A stretch of DNA of 64,000 bases from Acidisoma cellulosilyticum (lineage in GTDB: Bacteria > Pseudomonadota > Alphaproteobacteria > Acetobacterales > Acetobacteraceae). The first letter of the stretch is position 1; each line of letters starts with the position of its first letter. Positions 53,839-62,903 of this stretch are shown piece after piece. The stretch is taken from contig NZ_JAESVA010000006.1 in assembly GCF_020621385.1 (NCBI RefSeq), positions 124,001 through 188,000 on the forward strand. The letters are read 5' to 3'. The notes below the pieces were generated by a model. It was not told where the DNA came from. It saw nothing but the letters and a program-made list of their open reading frames with translations, and searched no databases. A program made the position numbers and the translations under genes.

Positions 53839-56800
53839 CGTGGCGGTCCCCGTCAGGAATATGCTATTGCTAAGGCTGCCGGTGTAGCCGGCAAGATTGA
53901 CCGTCAGGCTCACGCCGAAAGATGACAGATCGACCAAGGATGACCCGGCCGATTGCGTGACATGGCTACCGAGAATGGCCAGGCTCGTCAGACCGGGAAT
54001 ATTGTCCCAGGCCAGAAAATCGCCTTGCGACGGGGTAAAATCGGCGATGGTGATCGAGCCCGCAACCGGTTTGATGTCGAATTCATCTGCACCCGAACCG
54101 CCGACGAAAATATCGTTGCCTCCACCGCCGATAAAGACATCGTTGCCGGCACCACCGCTGAGAATATTGTTTCCGCTATTGCCAATCAGCAGGTCATTCC
54201 CGGCTCCGCCCACGGCATTCAGCGTTGCCGGTGAGATGGTCGCAATCGAACCGCCAGGCGTGCCGCCCGATAAGGGTTGCTTGGCCAGGATCGCCGCATA
54301 CCAATTTTGCGCCAAAAGGGCATAGCCCGCATCGGTGGGATGCGTCCCGTCAAAGATCAGATCCGAGGACGGGAAATTGCTCTGGCTGACAAGGCTGACA
54401 TTCAGCCCGGCGGCAATGGCTTGCTGCACCATCGCATCGATCGCCGTATTCAGGGCCGGCACCGTGCTGACACCGGTATTCGGCGGCAATTCGGAGACAT
54501 AGACATGGGTCGCCGGGTTGGAGGCTTGAATGAGCAGAAGCATTTTGTTCAGATTGGCGATGATCGTCGCCTGCGGCACAAACTGCAGCAAATCATTGGT
54601 GCCCGCGAGAAGCAGAATGGCCTGCGGATTCTGTTCCGCCAGCAGATTGGGCAGCCGTTCCAGCAATTGCCCCGTCGTATCGCCGGGATAGCCGGCATTC
54701 TCCGGATCAAGCAAGGTCGATGGCCCGTCGCTTTGATCGCCGACGAAGTTCACCAGCGCGCCGGCGGCGATGAAGGATTGCCATAAGGGACCACGATAGC
54801 CCTGGTCCGTCGTGCTGCCCTGAATCGCCCAATCATTCGCTGTCCAGCCATGCGTGATCGAATCGCCGAAGGGCATGATCGATAATGCCTGCGACCATTG
54901 ATCGGTCGCGAGATTGACCACGACGCCTTTGGAGTCGCTCTGCAGATTGAGCGTATTGGCAGCGCCACTGGCGCCGGTGACATTGACCGTCAGCGCGGCG
55001 CCGAAGGTCGCGGTGCCAGTCGCATAGTCATTGGCGCTGACGGCCGTGCCGGTCGTGGCAAGATAATCGCCCGCCACCGTTCCGGGATTGAGCTGCCCAC
55101 CGAAAAACTCGAAAGTCCCTGTCGTGCTCTGCGTGCTGCTATGCATCAGCGCAATATTGGAATTTGCATTGCCGTCACCGGTGAAGGTGAAGCTCAACCG
55201 CTGCCAGCTGGTCGTCGCCGTCGCTGACTGCAGATAATCGATATTGGCAGAGCCACTATAGAAGTTGAAGCTGAAGGCACCGGATCCGCTGACCAGCTTC
55301 ACCCAGACGCTGAACGTATAGTCGCCCGCCACGGTCGTCGGATAGTACAGCCCCGAGGATGCCGCGGACAGCTTGACCTTGTCGGCCGTGGCTGTCTTGC
55401 CGCCCAAGGGACCGACCGCCGCATTGGCCGTGATGGTCGGCGCTGTGCCGAAACTCGTCCAAGGCGCGGCGTTGAACGCCTCCGACTGGGTGATGAGATT
55501 TTCGTCTATGATAGGACCCGGCTGGTTATAGGTCAGGCCGTCGCTCAGCGTATAGGCGAAGGAATCCTGCTCGATCTCGCCGAACAGCAAATCCGCGGTC
55601 AGCGGCAGCGCCGCGTTCAGGCTGTACGTGTAACTGCCATTCGGCTGAATGATCAGATTGCCGTAGAGTCCGGCGATCGTGGTGGTCGCGGTAATGGCCA
55701 AGCCGTCGACGCTCGCGACCGACAGCACTGTCCCGGTCGGGGTGGTATCGTTCGATAGAAGATTGCCGCTCGCGATTGTCGTGCCGCCGACCACCACCGC
55801 GCCATTGTCCGCCGTCGCGACGGGTGTCGCACCGGTCAAGGTGACGGTCAGCGTGCTGCCGAGGGGGGAGGTGACGGGCCCCGTGGTATTGATGATGCTC
55901 CCGGTTGTCGCGACATAGGTGGCGGGTGTCGACCCGCTATTGACCTGCGCGCCCCAGAGCTGAAAGACGCCGTCGTCCGTCTGATCCAGGCCATGCATGA
56001 TCGCGAGGGAGGAGGCCGCGCTGCCATCCCCCGAAAACGTAATGGAAAAGCGTTGCCAGGTGGAATTCGCGACAAATTCCTGCGTGACGGAAATGCCAGC
56101 GACGGCGCCGGCATAGGCCAGGGAGAATTCTCCGTTCCCTTGCACCAGCCTTATCCAGACGCTGAACGTATATTGCCCCGATACGGCGGAAAAGATCGAC
56201 AGACTGGCGCCCGGCCCGTCGATATTCGCCTGATCGGCCGTCGCCGCGCCGCCATTCGGACCGACAGCCACATTGGCTTGCACGATCATCGGCGGAATGC
56301 CGACAGCGGTCACCTTGGTCCAGATCGCATTGTCGAATGCCTCAGACTGGGCGATCAGATTCTGCTGAACCAGCGTCACCGTCTGCGTCGTGCTGATACC
56401 GTCGGTCATCGCATAGGTGAAGACATCCGTCGCCACCTGGCCATTGGCCAGCGCCAGAACGCTCGCCTCATTATTAGTCAGCGTATAGCTGTAACTTCCG
56501 TTCGCCTGAATGACCAGGGTGCCATAGGTGCCGACAATCGTCGTCGCGCCGCTGATCGTCTTGCCGTTGACACTGGTGACCGTCAGCGGCGAGCCGGTAT
56601 CGTTCGTCAGAACATTGCCCTTGGCGGCCCCGGTCGCCCCCTCGGTCAAGGCCGTGGTATCGGCCGAAGCCGTCGGCGGCGTGTAGGATCCATTACCCGT
56701 CACCGTCACCGTCAGGGTTGAGCTGATGGTGATCGGGGTGGTCACCGGCACCGTCGTATTCACGGCGGTGCCCGTGGTCGCCACATAGGTCAGCGGCGCG

Positions 56801-57570
56801 GTGCCGGCATTGAGCTGCGCACCCCAGAATTCCAGAACGCCCCCGGCGGCCTGGGCGGCCGTCAGCATCAGCGCGACATTGGAATTGGCGTTGCCGTCAC
56901 CCGTGAAGGTCCAGCTCAATCTCGTCCAGGTCGCCGTCGCCGTCGCGGTCACCAGATGGTCGGCACCGGTCGAGGCATCCCAGTAATTGAAGCTGAAGAT
57001 GCCGCTGCCGCTGACGAGCTTGACATAGACGCTGAACGTATAGGCGCCGCTGACACCGGTCGTCGTATAAAGCCCCGAACCGGCGGACCCGAGGGTCACC
57101 TTATCGGCGGTCGCCGCGCCGCCCGAGGGACCGGCCGCGACATTCGCTTGGACCGTTGGGCTGGCACCCGATGTCGCGAATTTAATCCAGATGGCATTGT
57201 CGAAAGCCTCAGACTGCGTGATCAGATTCTGCTCAACCTGCGTCACCGTCTGCGTATAGGTATTGCCGTCCGAAATCGTATAGGTGAAAACGTCGCTGAC
57301 CTGCTGACCATTGGCCAGCGACAGGACATTGGCTTGCGCGCTCGCCAGCGTATAGGTGTAGCTGCCATTCGGTTGAATGATCAGCTTGCCGTAGACCCCG
57401 GTGATCGTCGTCGTATTGGTGATCGCGGTTGACCCGACATTCGTCACCGTCAAAGGCAAGCCCGCCGGATCCGTATCGTTGGTTAATATATTACCGCTGG
57501 CGACAAGCGTTCCGCCCTCGGTCACCGCACCAATATCGGCTGTCGCCACTGGGATCCCGGACGCAGACAT
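53833..57570 (-). CDS. Giant modular SGNH/GDSL esterase with VCBS modules and RTX C-terminus
   Basis: Predicted type I-secreted protein of 1245 residues. Three diverged ~290-residue modules (about 1-292, 293-579, 580-880) each pair a VCBS/cadherin-like unit (VATADIGAV, SGNILTNDT, GSYTYTL) with a jelly-roll, CBM-like domain (NLITQSEAFDN, YTFSVYVKLVSGSG, FTGDGNANSN). A hydrolase of the SGNH family follows: FGDSITHG with the nucleophile Ser near 900, LLLAGTNDLL, and DGTHPTDAGY with the Asp/His pair near 1073. The C-terminus has calcium-binding nonapeptides (GGAGNDLLIG, GGGGNDIFVGG, about 1120-1165) and an unstructured tail. There is no N-terminal signal. It may remove acetyl or other esters from the exopolysaccharide. 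No T1SS genes are in the window. Confidence 0.87.
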   Translation of the reverse strand: MSASGIPVATADIGAVTEGGTLVASGNILTNDTDPAGLPLTVTNVGSTAITNTTTITGVYGKLIIQPNGSYTYTLASAQANVLSLANGQQVSDVFTYTISDGNTYTQTVTQVEQNLITQSEAFDNAIWIKFATSGASPTVQANVAAGPSGGAATADKVTLGSAGSGLYTTTGVSGAYTFSVYVKLVSGSGIFSFNYWDASTGADHLVTATATATWTRLSWTFTGDGNANSNVALMLTAAQAAGGVLEFWGAQLNAGTAPLTYVATTGTAVNTTVPVTTPITISSTLTVTVTGNGSYTPPTASADTTALTEGATGAAKGNVLTNDTGSPLTVTSVNGKTISGATTIVGTYGTLVIQANGSYSYTLTNNEASVLALANGQVATDVFTYAMTDGISTTQTVTLVQQNLIAQSEAFDNAIWTKVTAVGIPPMIVQANVAVGPNGGAATADQANIDGPGASLSIFSAVSGQYTFSVWIRLVQGNGEFSLAYAGAVAGISVTQEFVANSTWQRFSITFSGDGSAASSLAIMHGLDQTDDGVFQLWGAQVNSGSTPATYVATTGSIINTTGPVTSPLGSTLTVTLTGATPVATADNGAVVVGGTTIASGNLLSNDTTPTGTVLSVASVDGLAITATTTIAGLYGNLIIQPNGSYTYSLNAALPLTADLLFGEIEQDSFAYTLSDGLTYNQPGPIIDENLITQSEAFNAAPWTSFGTAPTITANAAVGPLGGKTATADKVKLSAASSGLYYPTTVAGDYTFSVWVKLVSGSGAFSFNFYSGSANIDYLQSATATTSWQRLSFTFTGDGNANSNIALMHSSTQSTTGTFEFFGGQLNPGTVAGDYLATTGTAVSANDYATGTATFGAALTVNVTGASGAANTLNLQSDSKGVVVNLATDQWSQALSIMPFGDSITHGWTANDWAIQGSTTDQGYRGPLWQSFIAAGALVNFVGDQSDGPSTLLDPENAGYPGDTTGQLLERLPNLLAEQNPQAILLLAGTNDLLQFVPQATIIANLNKMLLLIQASNPATHVYVSELPPNTGVSTVPALNTAIDAMVQQAIAAGLNVSLVSQSNFPSSDLIFDGTHPTDAGYALLAQNWYAAILAKQPLSGGTPGGSIATISPATLNAVGGAGNDLLIGNSGNNILSGGAGNDVFIGGGGNDIFVGGSGADEFDIKPVAGSITIADFTPSQGDFLAWDNIPGLTSLAILGSHVTQSAGSSLVDLSSFGVSLTVNLAGYTGSLSNSIFLTGTATS
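54960..57570 (-). repeat. Three tandem ~865-base modules in the SGNH-RTX gene
   Basis: Each unit encodes a VCBS-like segment plus a CBM-like jelly roll. Approximate units are 56695-57570, 55830-56695 and 54960-55830. Units 1 and 3 share near-identical blocks in the jelly roll (GDGNANSN, FSVxVKLVSGSG); unit 2 is the most diverged. Confidence 0.7.
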
Positions 57571-57765
57571 CTGTGTTTCTCTGGATTGCTAGGGCAATAT
57601 TCCTTCGAGCGGAATTGCCCGACGGACAGTATTTCTTTTCTCTAGACTCAGTATCGTGCAGGTTTCAGCAGTATCTCAGACATCCCGTCCGCCAACGTCG
57701 ATCTGACCGGCAAGACCGCAGACCGGGCGCCCGAACGCTCTGAATATCGGCGCCCGTCGCTGGCG
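57571..57765. terminator. Spacer with candidate terminator after the Wzc-like gene
   Basis: Between two minus-strand genes. GGGCGCC (57725-57731) and GGCGCCC (57749-57755) form a 7-base GC stem with a 17-base loop, 11 bases beyond the Wzc-like stop codon. There is no clear T-run, so termination is tentative. Confidence 0.4.
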
Positions 57766-59928
57766 TTATCTGGGACCTGTCTCGCTCCAGGCGGTATCGG
57801 ATCGATCCGGAAGCGCCGGTAACGGGCGGCGACCGCTATAGCCTGCATAAAAACCCATGCCCGTCAGCAGGCGCTTTGGTGCGCCCGTGATGATCGTCGC
57901 CACCAGCGCCCGACGGTCGGCCGGCAAGCGTTTCAAGGCTTCGACAATAATCCGCTGCGGTGTCCGCTCCGCTCTGACGACCCAGATGATCCGATCCGCC
58001 AGTCGCGACAGAACCAGGGGGTCCGGCACGCGCAGCAGGGGCGGCCCATCGATGACGACAAGATCATAGACCGACCGCGCATCCTCCACGAGCCGGCGAA
58101 AGCCCCGGCTATCCAGGAAGGTGATGGCATTCGGCGCGGCACCGCGCGCAAAGAGGCAATGCAGCTTTGTTTCCGCATGGATTTCCAGAAAGCTCTCCCG
58201 GTGCAGCTTGCCTGAGACTGCCGCCTCCAAACCGTGCAACCCCTTGCCCATCTTCAAATCCTCGGCCAAGGACGGCCGATGCAGATCGCCCTCGATCAGC
58301 AAGACACGCAAACTATCCCCGGCGGCCCGCAGCGCGACGGCCGCGGCCACGCTTGTCTTCCCCTCCCCCCGTTCCGCCGAGGTGACGAGTATGACGCTGC
58401 CACCTGGTCCTGGCGCGGAGTCTTGCAGACGCAAGCGAATGCCGCGCAAGGTTTCGGCAATCGCCCCATGCGGATGATCGAGAGCCAATCGCGCCAGCGT
58501 GCCGCGTCTTGAACCGATGATCGGCAGACAGCCGAGATTGGGAACGCGCAGCAAATCCGTCAAATCGTCCACCGATCCGATGAGAGCCTTGAAAAGTTGA
58601 CGCTGCACAAAGAAGGTCATGGCAAGAATGCAACCCATGACGAAACCCAGGATCACGCAAAGCGCGGTGCGGGTTGCTTCCGGGTGGAGTGCGACTGTCG
58701 CCGGCGAGACAATCTGCGCGCGGTTGAGCTGACTGGCGGCAAGCTCCACATCATGCAGGCGCGCCAGCACATTGTCGTAGATCGCGTGTTTGTTCTGCGC
58801 AGAGGTCAAAAGCTGTTGCAGCTGAAACTGATTTTCCGCGACGCCTGCCGCGGCGACTCCCGCCTTGTCAACCTCAGCCTGCAGCGCATCGACACGCGCC
58901 TGCGCGACGGCCACCCGCTCGCCGACCGAGCCGAGCGCCTTGCCGCTCGCCACCGCCATCTGGCGGCGTAGCGTCTGGATCTGGTTCTGCAGCGCCTGCT
59001 GGTCGATATTCGCTGCCCCCGCCGACGCCTGCACTGCCGCCAGCCTCTGCGACATTTCGATCAGATGCTCTCGCAAGCTTTGCACCTGGGGCGACAAAGC
59101 GGATGCATCGTCGAAGCCGGATTTGATGAGGTTTTGGGACAGCTCCGCTTCCGAAAGTTGCTGCTTGGCGGCAGACAGCAAATCCCATTCCCGGCTGAGG
59201 GTGATATCGGCATAGGATCCCTGGGCCGAGGCAAAGACGCCATGGCCATGGCGGAAGGCCAGGACAGCGGCATCCGCCGCCGCAGCATCCTGCGCGGCCG
59301 CCGCGGCCTGCGCCTTGAGCCAAGCCTGCGGGGCGGTGATGGCGGTGCGTCTGGCCTCGTAATCCGTCGCAATATAGCGCGCCATGAGGTCATTGACGAC
59401 CATCGCCGCCAGCCCGGCATTGCCGGCAGCCAGGCGGATCGCGATGACCCGGCTATCCGCGTCGCCCGTCACCTTCAGATTGGCGCGGAGATAGCCGACA
59501 ATGCCGTCAATATGGCTGCTGGCGCCGCCCCGCGAACGCGGCCCCAGACTGCTGCCGCTGTCGCCGCTGCCGCCGAGACTGATCCCGGTCTTATAGCCGA
59601 ACAGGGTCGCCGGCAGTTGTCCCATCAGCGCCCAAGGCAGCCTCAGGGCTGGAACCAGATCCTGGCTCCGATAGAGCGCAGGCAGGGTGGCGACATCAGC
59701 CAGAAGCGACGGCGACAGCAGCACGTCGATATCGGTCATGCGCGTCATCGTCTCGGTAGCTTGGTCTTTGGGCGCGTCAAGCATGAGAAGGCCGGTACTG
59801 CCGTAGCGGATCGGCATCATCTCTGACAGGAAGAAAGCAAGAAGAGCGAAGACCAGACCCGCGAATAAAATCGCCCGTTTGCGTGGCAAAACGATTTGAA
59901 GAATGGCACGCAGATCCACGCCTTTCAT
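57766..59928 (-). CDS. Polysaccharide co-polymerase/BY-kinase, Wzc-like
   Basis: Inner-membrane protein of 720 residues that controls chain length and export of the polysaccharide. The N-terminal Wzz domain is bounded by spans at about residues 17-36 and 435-455, with a long coiled coil in between (about 170-400). The cytoplasmic kinase domain has Walker A SAERGEGKTS near 520, Walker A' LLIEGDLHRP near 545 and Walker B VVIDGPP near 627. The C-terminal tail has only two Tyr (FYAGYSG) instead of the usual tyrosine cluster, so autophosphorylation may be limited or use these sites. It lies beside the SGNH-RTX gene and is the best marker of a Wzy-dependent exopolysaccharide pathway here. Confidence 0.9.
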   Translation of the reverse strand: MKGVDLRAILQIVLPRKRAILFAGLVFALLAFFLSEMMPIRYGSTGLLMLDAPKDQATETMTRMTDIDVLLSPSLLADVATLPALYRSQDLVPALRLPWALMGQLPATLFGYKTGISLGGSGDSGSSLGPRSRGGASSHIDGIVGYLRANLKVTGDADSRVIAIRLAAGNAGLAAMVVNDLMARYIATDYEARRTAITAPQAWLKAQAAAAAQDAAAADAAVLAFRHGHGVFASAQGSYADITLSREWDLLSAAKQQLSEAELSQNLIKSGFDDASALSPQVQSLREHLIEMSQRLAAVQASAGAANIDQQALQNQIQTLRRQMAVASGKALGSVGERVAVAQARVDALQAEVDKAGVAAAGVAENQFQLQQLLTSAQNKHAIYDNVLARLHDVELAASQLNRAQIVSPATVALHPEATRTALCVILGFVMGCILAMTFFVQRQLFKALIGSVDDLTDLLRVPNLGCLPIIGSRRGTLARLALDHPHGAIAETLRGIRLRLQDSAPGPGGSVILVTSAERGEGKTSVAAAVALRAAGDSLRVLLIEGDLHRPSLAEDLKMGKGLHGLEAAVSGKLHRESFLEIHAETKLHCLFARGAAPNAITFLDSRGFRRLVEDARSVYDLVVIDGPPLLRVPDPLVLSRLADRIIWVVRAERTPQRIIVEALKRLPADRRALVATIITGAPKRLLTGMGFYAGYSGRRPLPALPDRSDTAWSETGPR

Positions 59929-60021
59929 CCTCATGTTGATGACACGCCAGACAAGGGCTCGGGTGAGCCGGCAAGCCTGACGGTCAAGGAATAGGAACCC
60001 TGTCCGGGCCTTAGAGCTGAT

Positions 60022-60049
60022 CCCGGTCAGATGGACTCATCTGACCGGG
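60022..60049. terminator. Hairpin terminator after the epimerase gene
   Basis: CCCGGTCAGATG (60022-60033) pairs perfectly over 12 bases with CATCTGACCGGG (60038-60049) around a 4-base loop. It is 71 bases downstream of the epimerase stop on the minus strand and upstream of the Wzc-like gene, so these are probably separate transcripts. Confidence 0.7.
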
Positions 60050-60119
60050 TGAAGATTTTCGCAAAACAAAGCGGCACCTGTTAGCCTAGACGAACAGGAA
60101 ACGCTCTCACCCATCTTGA

Positions 60120-61109
60120 TCAAGCAACCCGTTCCACCGCCGCAAAAGACTGTTCCACCTGCTGAGAGACCCAGGCATAGGTTTTCTCGAGGCCGGCGCG
60201 CAGGGAGTCGCTCGGTGCCCAATCCAGTGTTTCCCGGATCAGCCGATTGTCGGAATTGCGACCGCGCACACCAAGCGGCCCAGGGATATGACGTTTATGG
60301 ATCTTTTTGCCGGCGATATCGGCCACCAGATCGACCATCTGATTGATCGTGACCATCTCGTCCGAACCGATATTGAGCGGACCACAACTGCCGGAGCGCA
60401 TCAGTCGCAGCGTGCCTTCGATACATTCATCGACATAGAGGAAGGACCGCGTCTGGCAACCGTCGCCCCAGACTTCGATTTCGTCTTCGGCCGCTGCCAT
60501 GGCGATCTTCCGGCAGATGGCGGCCGGTGCCTTCTCCCGCCCGCCCGTCCAGGTGCCTTCGGGTCCAAAGATATTGTGATAGCGCGCCACATGCACATCC
60601 ATGCCGTAGTTATGGCGATACGCCATATACAGACGCTCGCTGAACAGCTTTTCCCATCCATATTCGCTGTCGGGCGCCGCCGGATAGGCCGAGTCCTCGG
60701 CACAATTCGGATTGTCCGGATCGGTCTGATTGTAAGCCGGATAGATGCAGGCCGAGGAGGAATAGAAGATCCGGCCGATCGTCCGCCGATGGCAGGCGTC
60801 GAGCATATTGAGATTGATCGATGCGGAATTCTGCATAATGGCAGCGTCATTCTCGCCCGAAAAAATATAGCCCGCACCGCCCATATCGGCCGCAAGCTGA
60901 TAGACTTCGTCATAGTCACGATCGACGACCTTGGCCACGAATTGCTGGTCGCAAAGATCCCCGACCATGAATTCCGTCGCCAGATGTGACGCGTATTCAT
61001 GGCGCTTGCTGTCCACGCCACGGACCCAGCATCCTTCCTCCAGCAGCCGCCGGACCAGATGGCCGCCGATGAATCCACCCGCACCACATACCAGGACAGA
61101 CTTCGTCAT
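60120..61109 (-). CDS. NAD-dependent sugar-nucleotide epimerase, GDP-mannose 3,5-epimerase-like
   Basis: Extended SDR enzyme of 329 residues acting on a nucleotide sugar. The cofactor motif GAGGFIG is at about residues 9-15, SSSACIYP carries the active-site Ser and the catalytic YxxxK is in SEYGWEKL. Blocks such as LAADMGGAGYI, HNIFGPEGTWTGGREKAPAAICRK and GDGCQTRSFLYVDECIEG are close to GDP-mannose 3,5-epimerases, which supply GDP-L-galactose or GDP-L-gulose. The start at 61109 has GGAG nine bases upstream; the frame runs further but with no family match. It would provide an unusual sugar donor for the polymer. Confidence 0.88.
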   Translation of the reverse strand: MTKSVLVCGAGGFIGGHLVRRLLEEGCWVRGVDSKRHEYASHLATEFMVGDLCDQQFVAKVVDRDYDEVYQLAADMGGAGYIFSGENDAAIMQNSASINLNMLDACHRRTIGRIFYSSSACIYPAYNQTDPDNPNCAEDSAYPAAPDSEYGWEKLFSERLYMAYRHNYGMDVHVARYHNIFGPEGTWTGGREKAPAAICRKIAMAAAEDEIEVWGDGCQTRSFLYVDECIEGTLRLMRSGSCGPLNIGSDEMVTINQMVDLVADIAGKKIHKRHIPGPLGVRGRNSDNRLIRETLDWAPSDSLRAGLEKTYAWVSQQVEQSFAAVERVA

Positions 61110-61423
61110 CCGTTCATTCTCCAGATTTGTTTTGGTCAGATTGGCAAGCTTGCAACCGGCCGCCCATGCCTCAGTCAAAAGCAACGAAATCGCAACGGTT
61201 GCTCTTTCAATACAAGGGATCGATTTAAGAACCCAGCTGGATCAGCTAACCCAAAGGACTCAATGGCTCTATCCTCAACGCACAAACCATAATGACCCGA
61301 CTTCCTGTTTGGCGAGTAGATAGATGGAACTAGACCGAAGACGGCGGATGACCAGGCGCGTCCTGCCGACATAAAGACGCGAGGCCCAGCTTGGCTCAGT
61401 ACACTCTCATGAGGAGAGCGGTT
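61110..61423. other. Divergent region between epimerase and glycosyltransferase genes
   Basis: About 310 bases that should carry promoters for both genes. No protein-like frame; no clear palindrome or hexamers were identified. Confidence 0.35.
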
Positions 61424-62710
61424 ATGCGTGTCGCCATCCATGACTATGCCGGCCATCCGTTTCAGTTCGACCTGTCGCGGGCGCTCGCGCGCCTGGGCCA
61501 TGACGTCCGTCACTTCTATTTCGCGGATGATCCGGGTCCCAAGGGCGATAGAAGGGTCCGCGCCGAGGACCCGGCCGGTTTCTCGGTAGAGCCGATCCGC
61601 ATTCCGCTCGCCTATTCGAAAGACAGCATGCTGCGGCGCTTTATATGCGACCAGCTTTATGCGCATGCCGCGGCGCGCAGCATCGCGGCCTTCAAGCCGG
61701 ATGTCGTATTGTCCGGCAACGCCCCTCTGGACGTTCAACGCATCCTGCGTGCGACCGCACATCGGCGCCGTGCCAAATTCATCTTTTGGGTCCAGGACTT
61801 CTACGGATTGGCGATGCAGAAACTGCTCGCGCGGCGCTGGTTCGGGGCCGGACGCGTCATTGCTTATTGCTATCGCGCGAGCGAGATCAAGATCATGACA
61901 GGCAGTGACGCCATCATCCTCATCAGCCCGGGGTTTTTGCGCTATCTGCCGCCCGGCCTGAAGACCTCGAACCGGGTTCATGTCGTGCGCAACTGGGGAT
62001 CGGTTGCGCTGATCACCCCTGGCGCGCGGGACAATGCCTGGCGCCGAAAGATGGGGCTGTCCGGACAATTTGTCTTCATGTATACGGGCACGCTCGCGCT
62101 GAAGCATGATCCTCAATTGCTGCTCGCCTTGTGCGACGCTTATGCGCAGAATGAGGCGGTTCAAATTGTCGTCGTCGCGGCCGGGATCAATGCGCAGCGA
62201 CTGGCTGAGCTGCAAAGGCAAAGCCCGCGCCGCAACCTGACCCTTCTGCCCCTGCAGCCTGCCGAGGAGCTGCCGGAGGTTCTCGCCACGGCCGATGTGC
62301 TCTTGGCAATTCTTGAGGAGGATGCGGGGGAGTTTGCCGTTCCCTCCAAGCTTTTGAATTATCTTTGTGCGGGTAGACCGATCCTGCTCTCGGCACCCGG
62401 CGATAATCTTGCGACGGTCATTATGGAAGAAAGCGGCGCCGGACTGACGGTGACACCGCAGGATGCAAGCGGCTTCCTGGAAAGCGCCCAGGCGCTTCAT
62501 CGCGACGATGCCAGCCGTCAGCGATTCGGGCAATCCGGTCGCGCCTATGCGGAGCGGCATTTCGCCATTGAGGCGATCGCGCTGCGCTTTGACGGCATAA
62601 TTCGCCAGACCCTGTCACCCGCGCCTTTCTCCGCGGCTTCGACCGCGCAGAGCGAGAGCCCTTCGCCCGGCCCAGGCGAAGATAGGGTTAAGGACTTAGT
62701 CCAACCCTAA
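61424..62710 (+). CDS. Glycosyltransferase family 4 protein (WcaI-like)
   Basis: Predicted retaining GT-B glycosyltransferase of 428 residues. The N-terminal acceptor domain begins VAIHDYAGHPFQFDLSRALARLGHDV. The donor domain has VFMYTGTLALKHDPQLLL near residue 223, LLPLQPAEELPEVLATADVLLAIL, and EDAGEFAVPSKLLNYLCAGRPIL (about 304-327), the EX7E-like sugar-nucleotide site. There is no signal or membrane span. GGAGAG lies five bases before the ATG at 61424. Probable role: adding a sugar to the lipid-linked repeat unit. The last ~30 residues are Ser/Pro-rich and probably disordered. Confidence 0.88.
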   Translation: MRVAIHDYAGHPFQFDLSRALARLGHDVRHFYFADDPGPKGDRRVRAEDPAGFSVEPIRIPLAYSKDSMLRRFICDQLYAHAAARSIAAFKPDVVLSGNAPLDVQRILRATAHRRRAKFIFWVQDFYGLAMQKLLARRWFGAGRVIAYCYRASEIKIMTGSDAIILISPGFLRYLPPGLKTSNRVHVVRNWGSVALITPGARDNAWRRKMGLSGQFVFMYTGTLALKHDPQLLLALCDAYAQNEAVQIVVVAAGINAQRLAELQRQSPRRNLTLLPLQPAEELPEVLATADVLLAILEEDAGEFAVPSKLLNYLCAGRPILLSAPGDNLATVIMEESGAGLTVTPQDASGFLESAQALHRDDASRQRFGQSGRAYAERHFAIEAIALRFDGIIRQTLSPAPFSAASTAQSESPSPGPGEDRVKDLVQP

Positions 62711-62903
62711 GTATCCTATCTTTATGATTAGATATTTCCCGGAAATTTTGAGTGCCAGACCGGAATATCGGGACAGAGTGATTATAGAATTTTTGTTTTG
62801 AAATCGGCACATTTGTTCAAGACAGATGTCGGAACAAGCGCGGAGCCGGTCGCCGTCGCAGGATGGCCGCCGCGCTTACTGCCAAACAGGAGAATTCAGG
62901 GCA
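62711..62903. other. AT-rich spacer before the HAD-UbiA gene
   Basis: About 190 bases, AT-rich at 62710-62810, probably carrying the promoter of the HAD-UbiA gene. An AGGAG-like site lies about 12 bases before the ATG at 62904. Confidence 0.3.

Noticed and set aside
61175-62560. 461-codon open frame on the minus strand
   Set aside because: Opposite the GT4 gene, which carries catalytic-type motifs. No protein-like features were seen on the minus strand.
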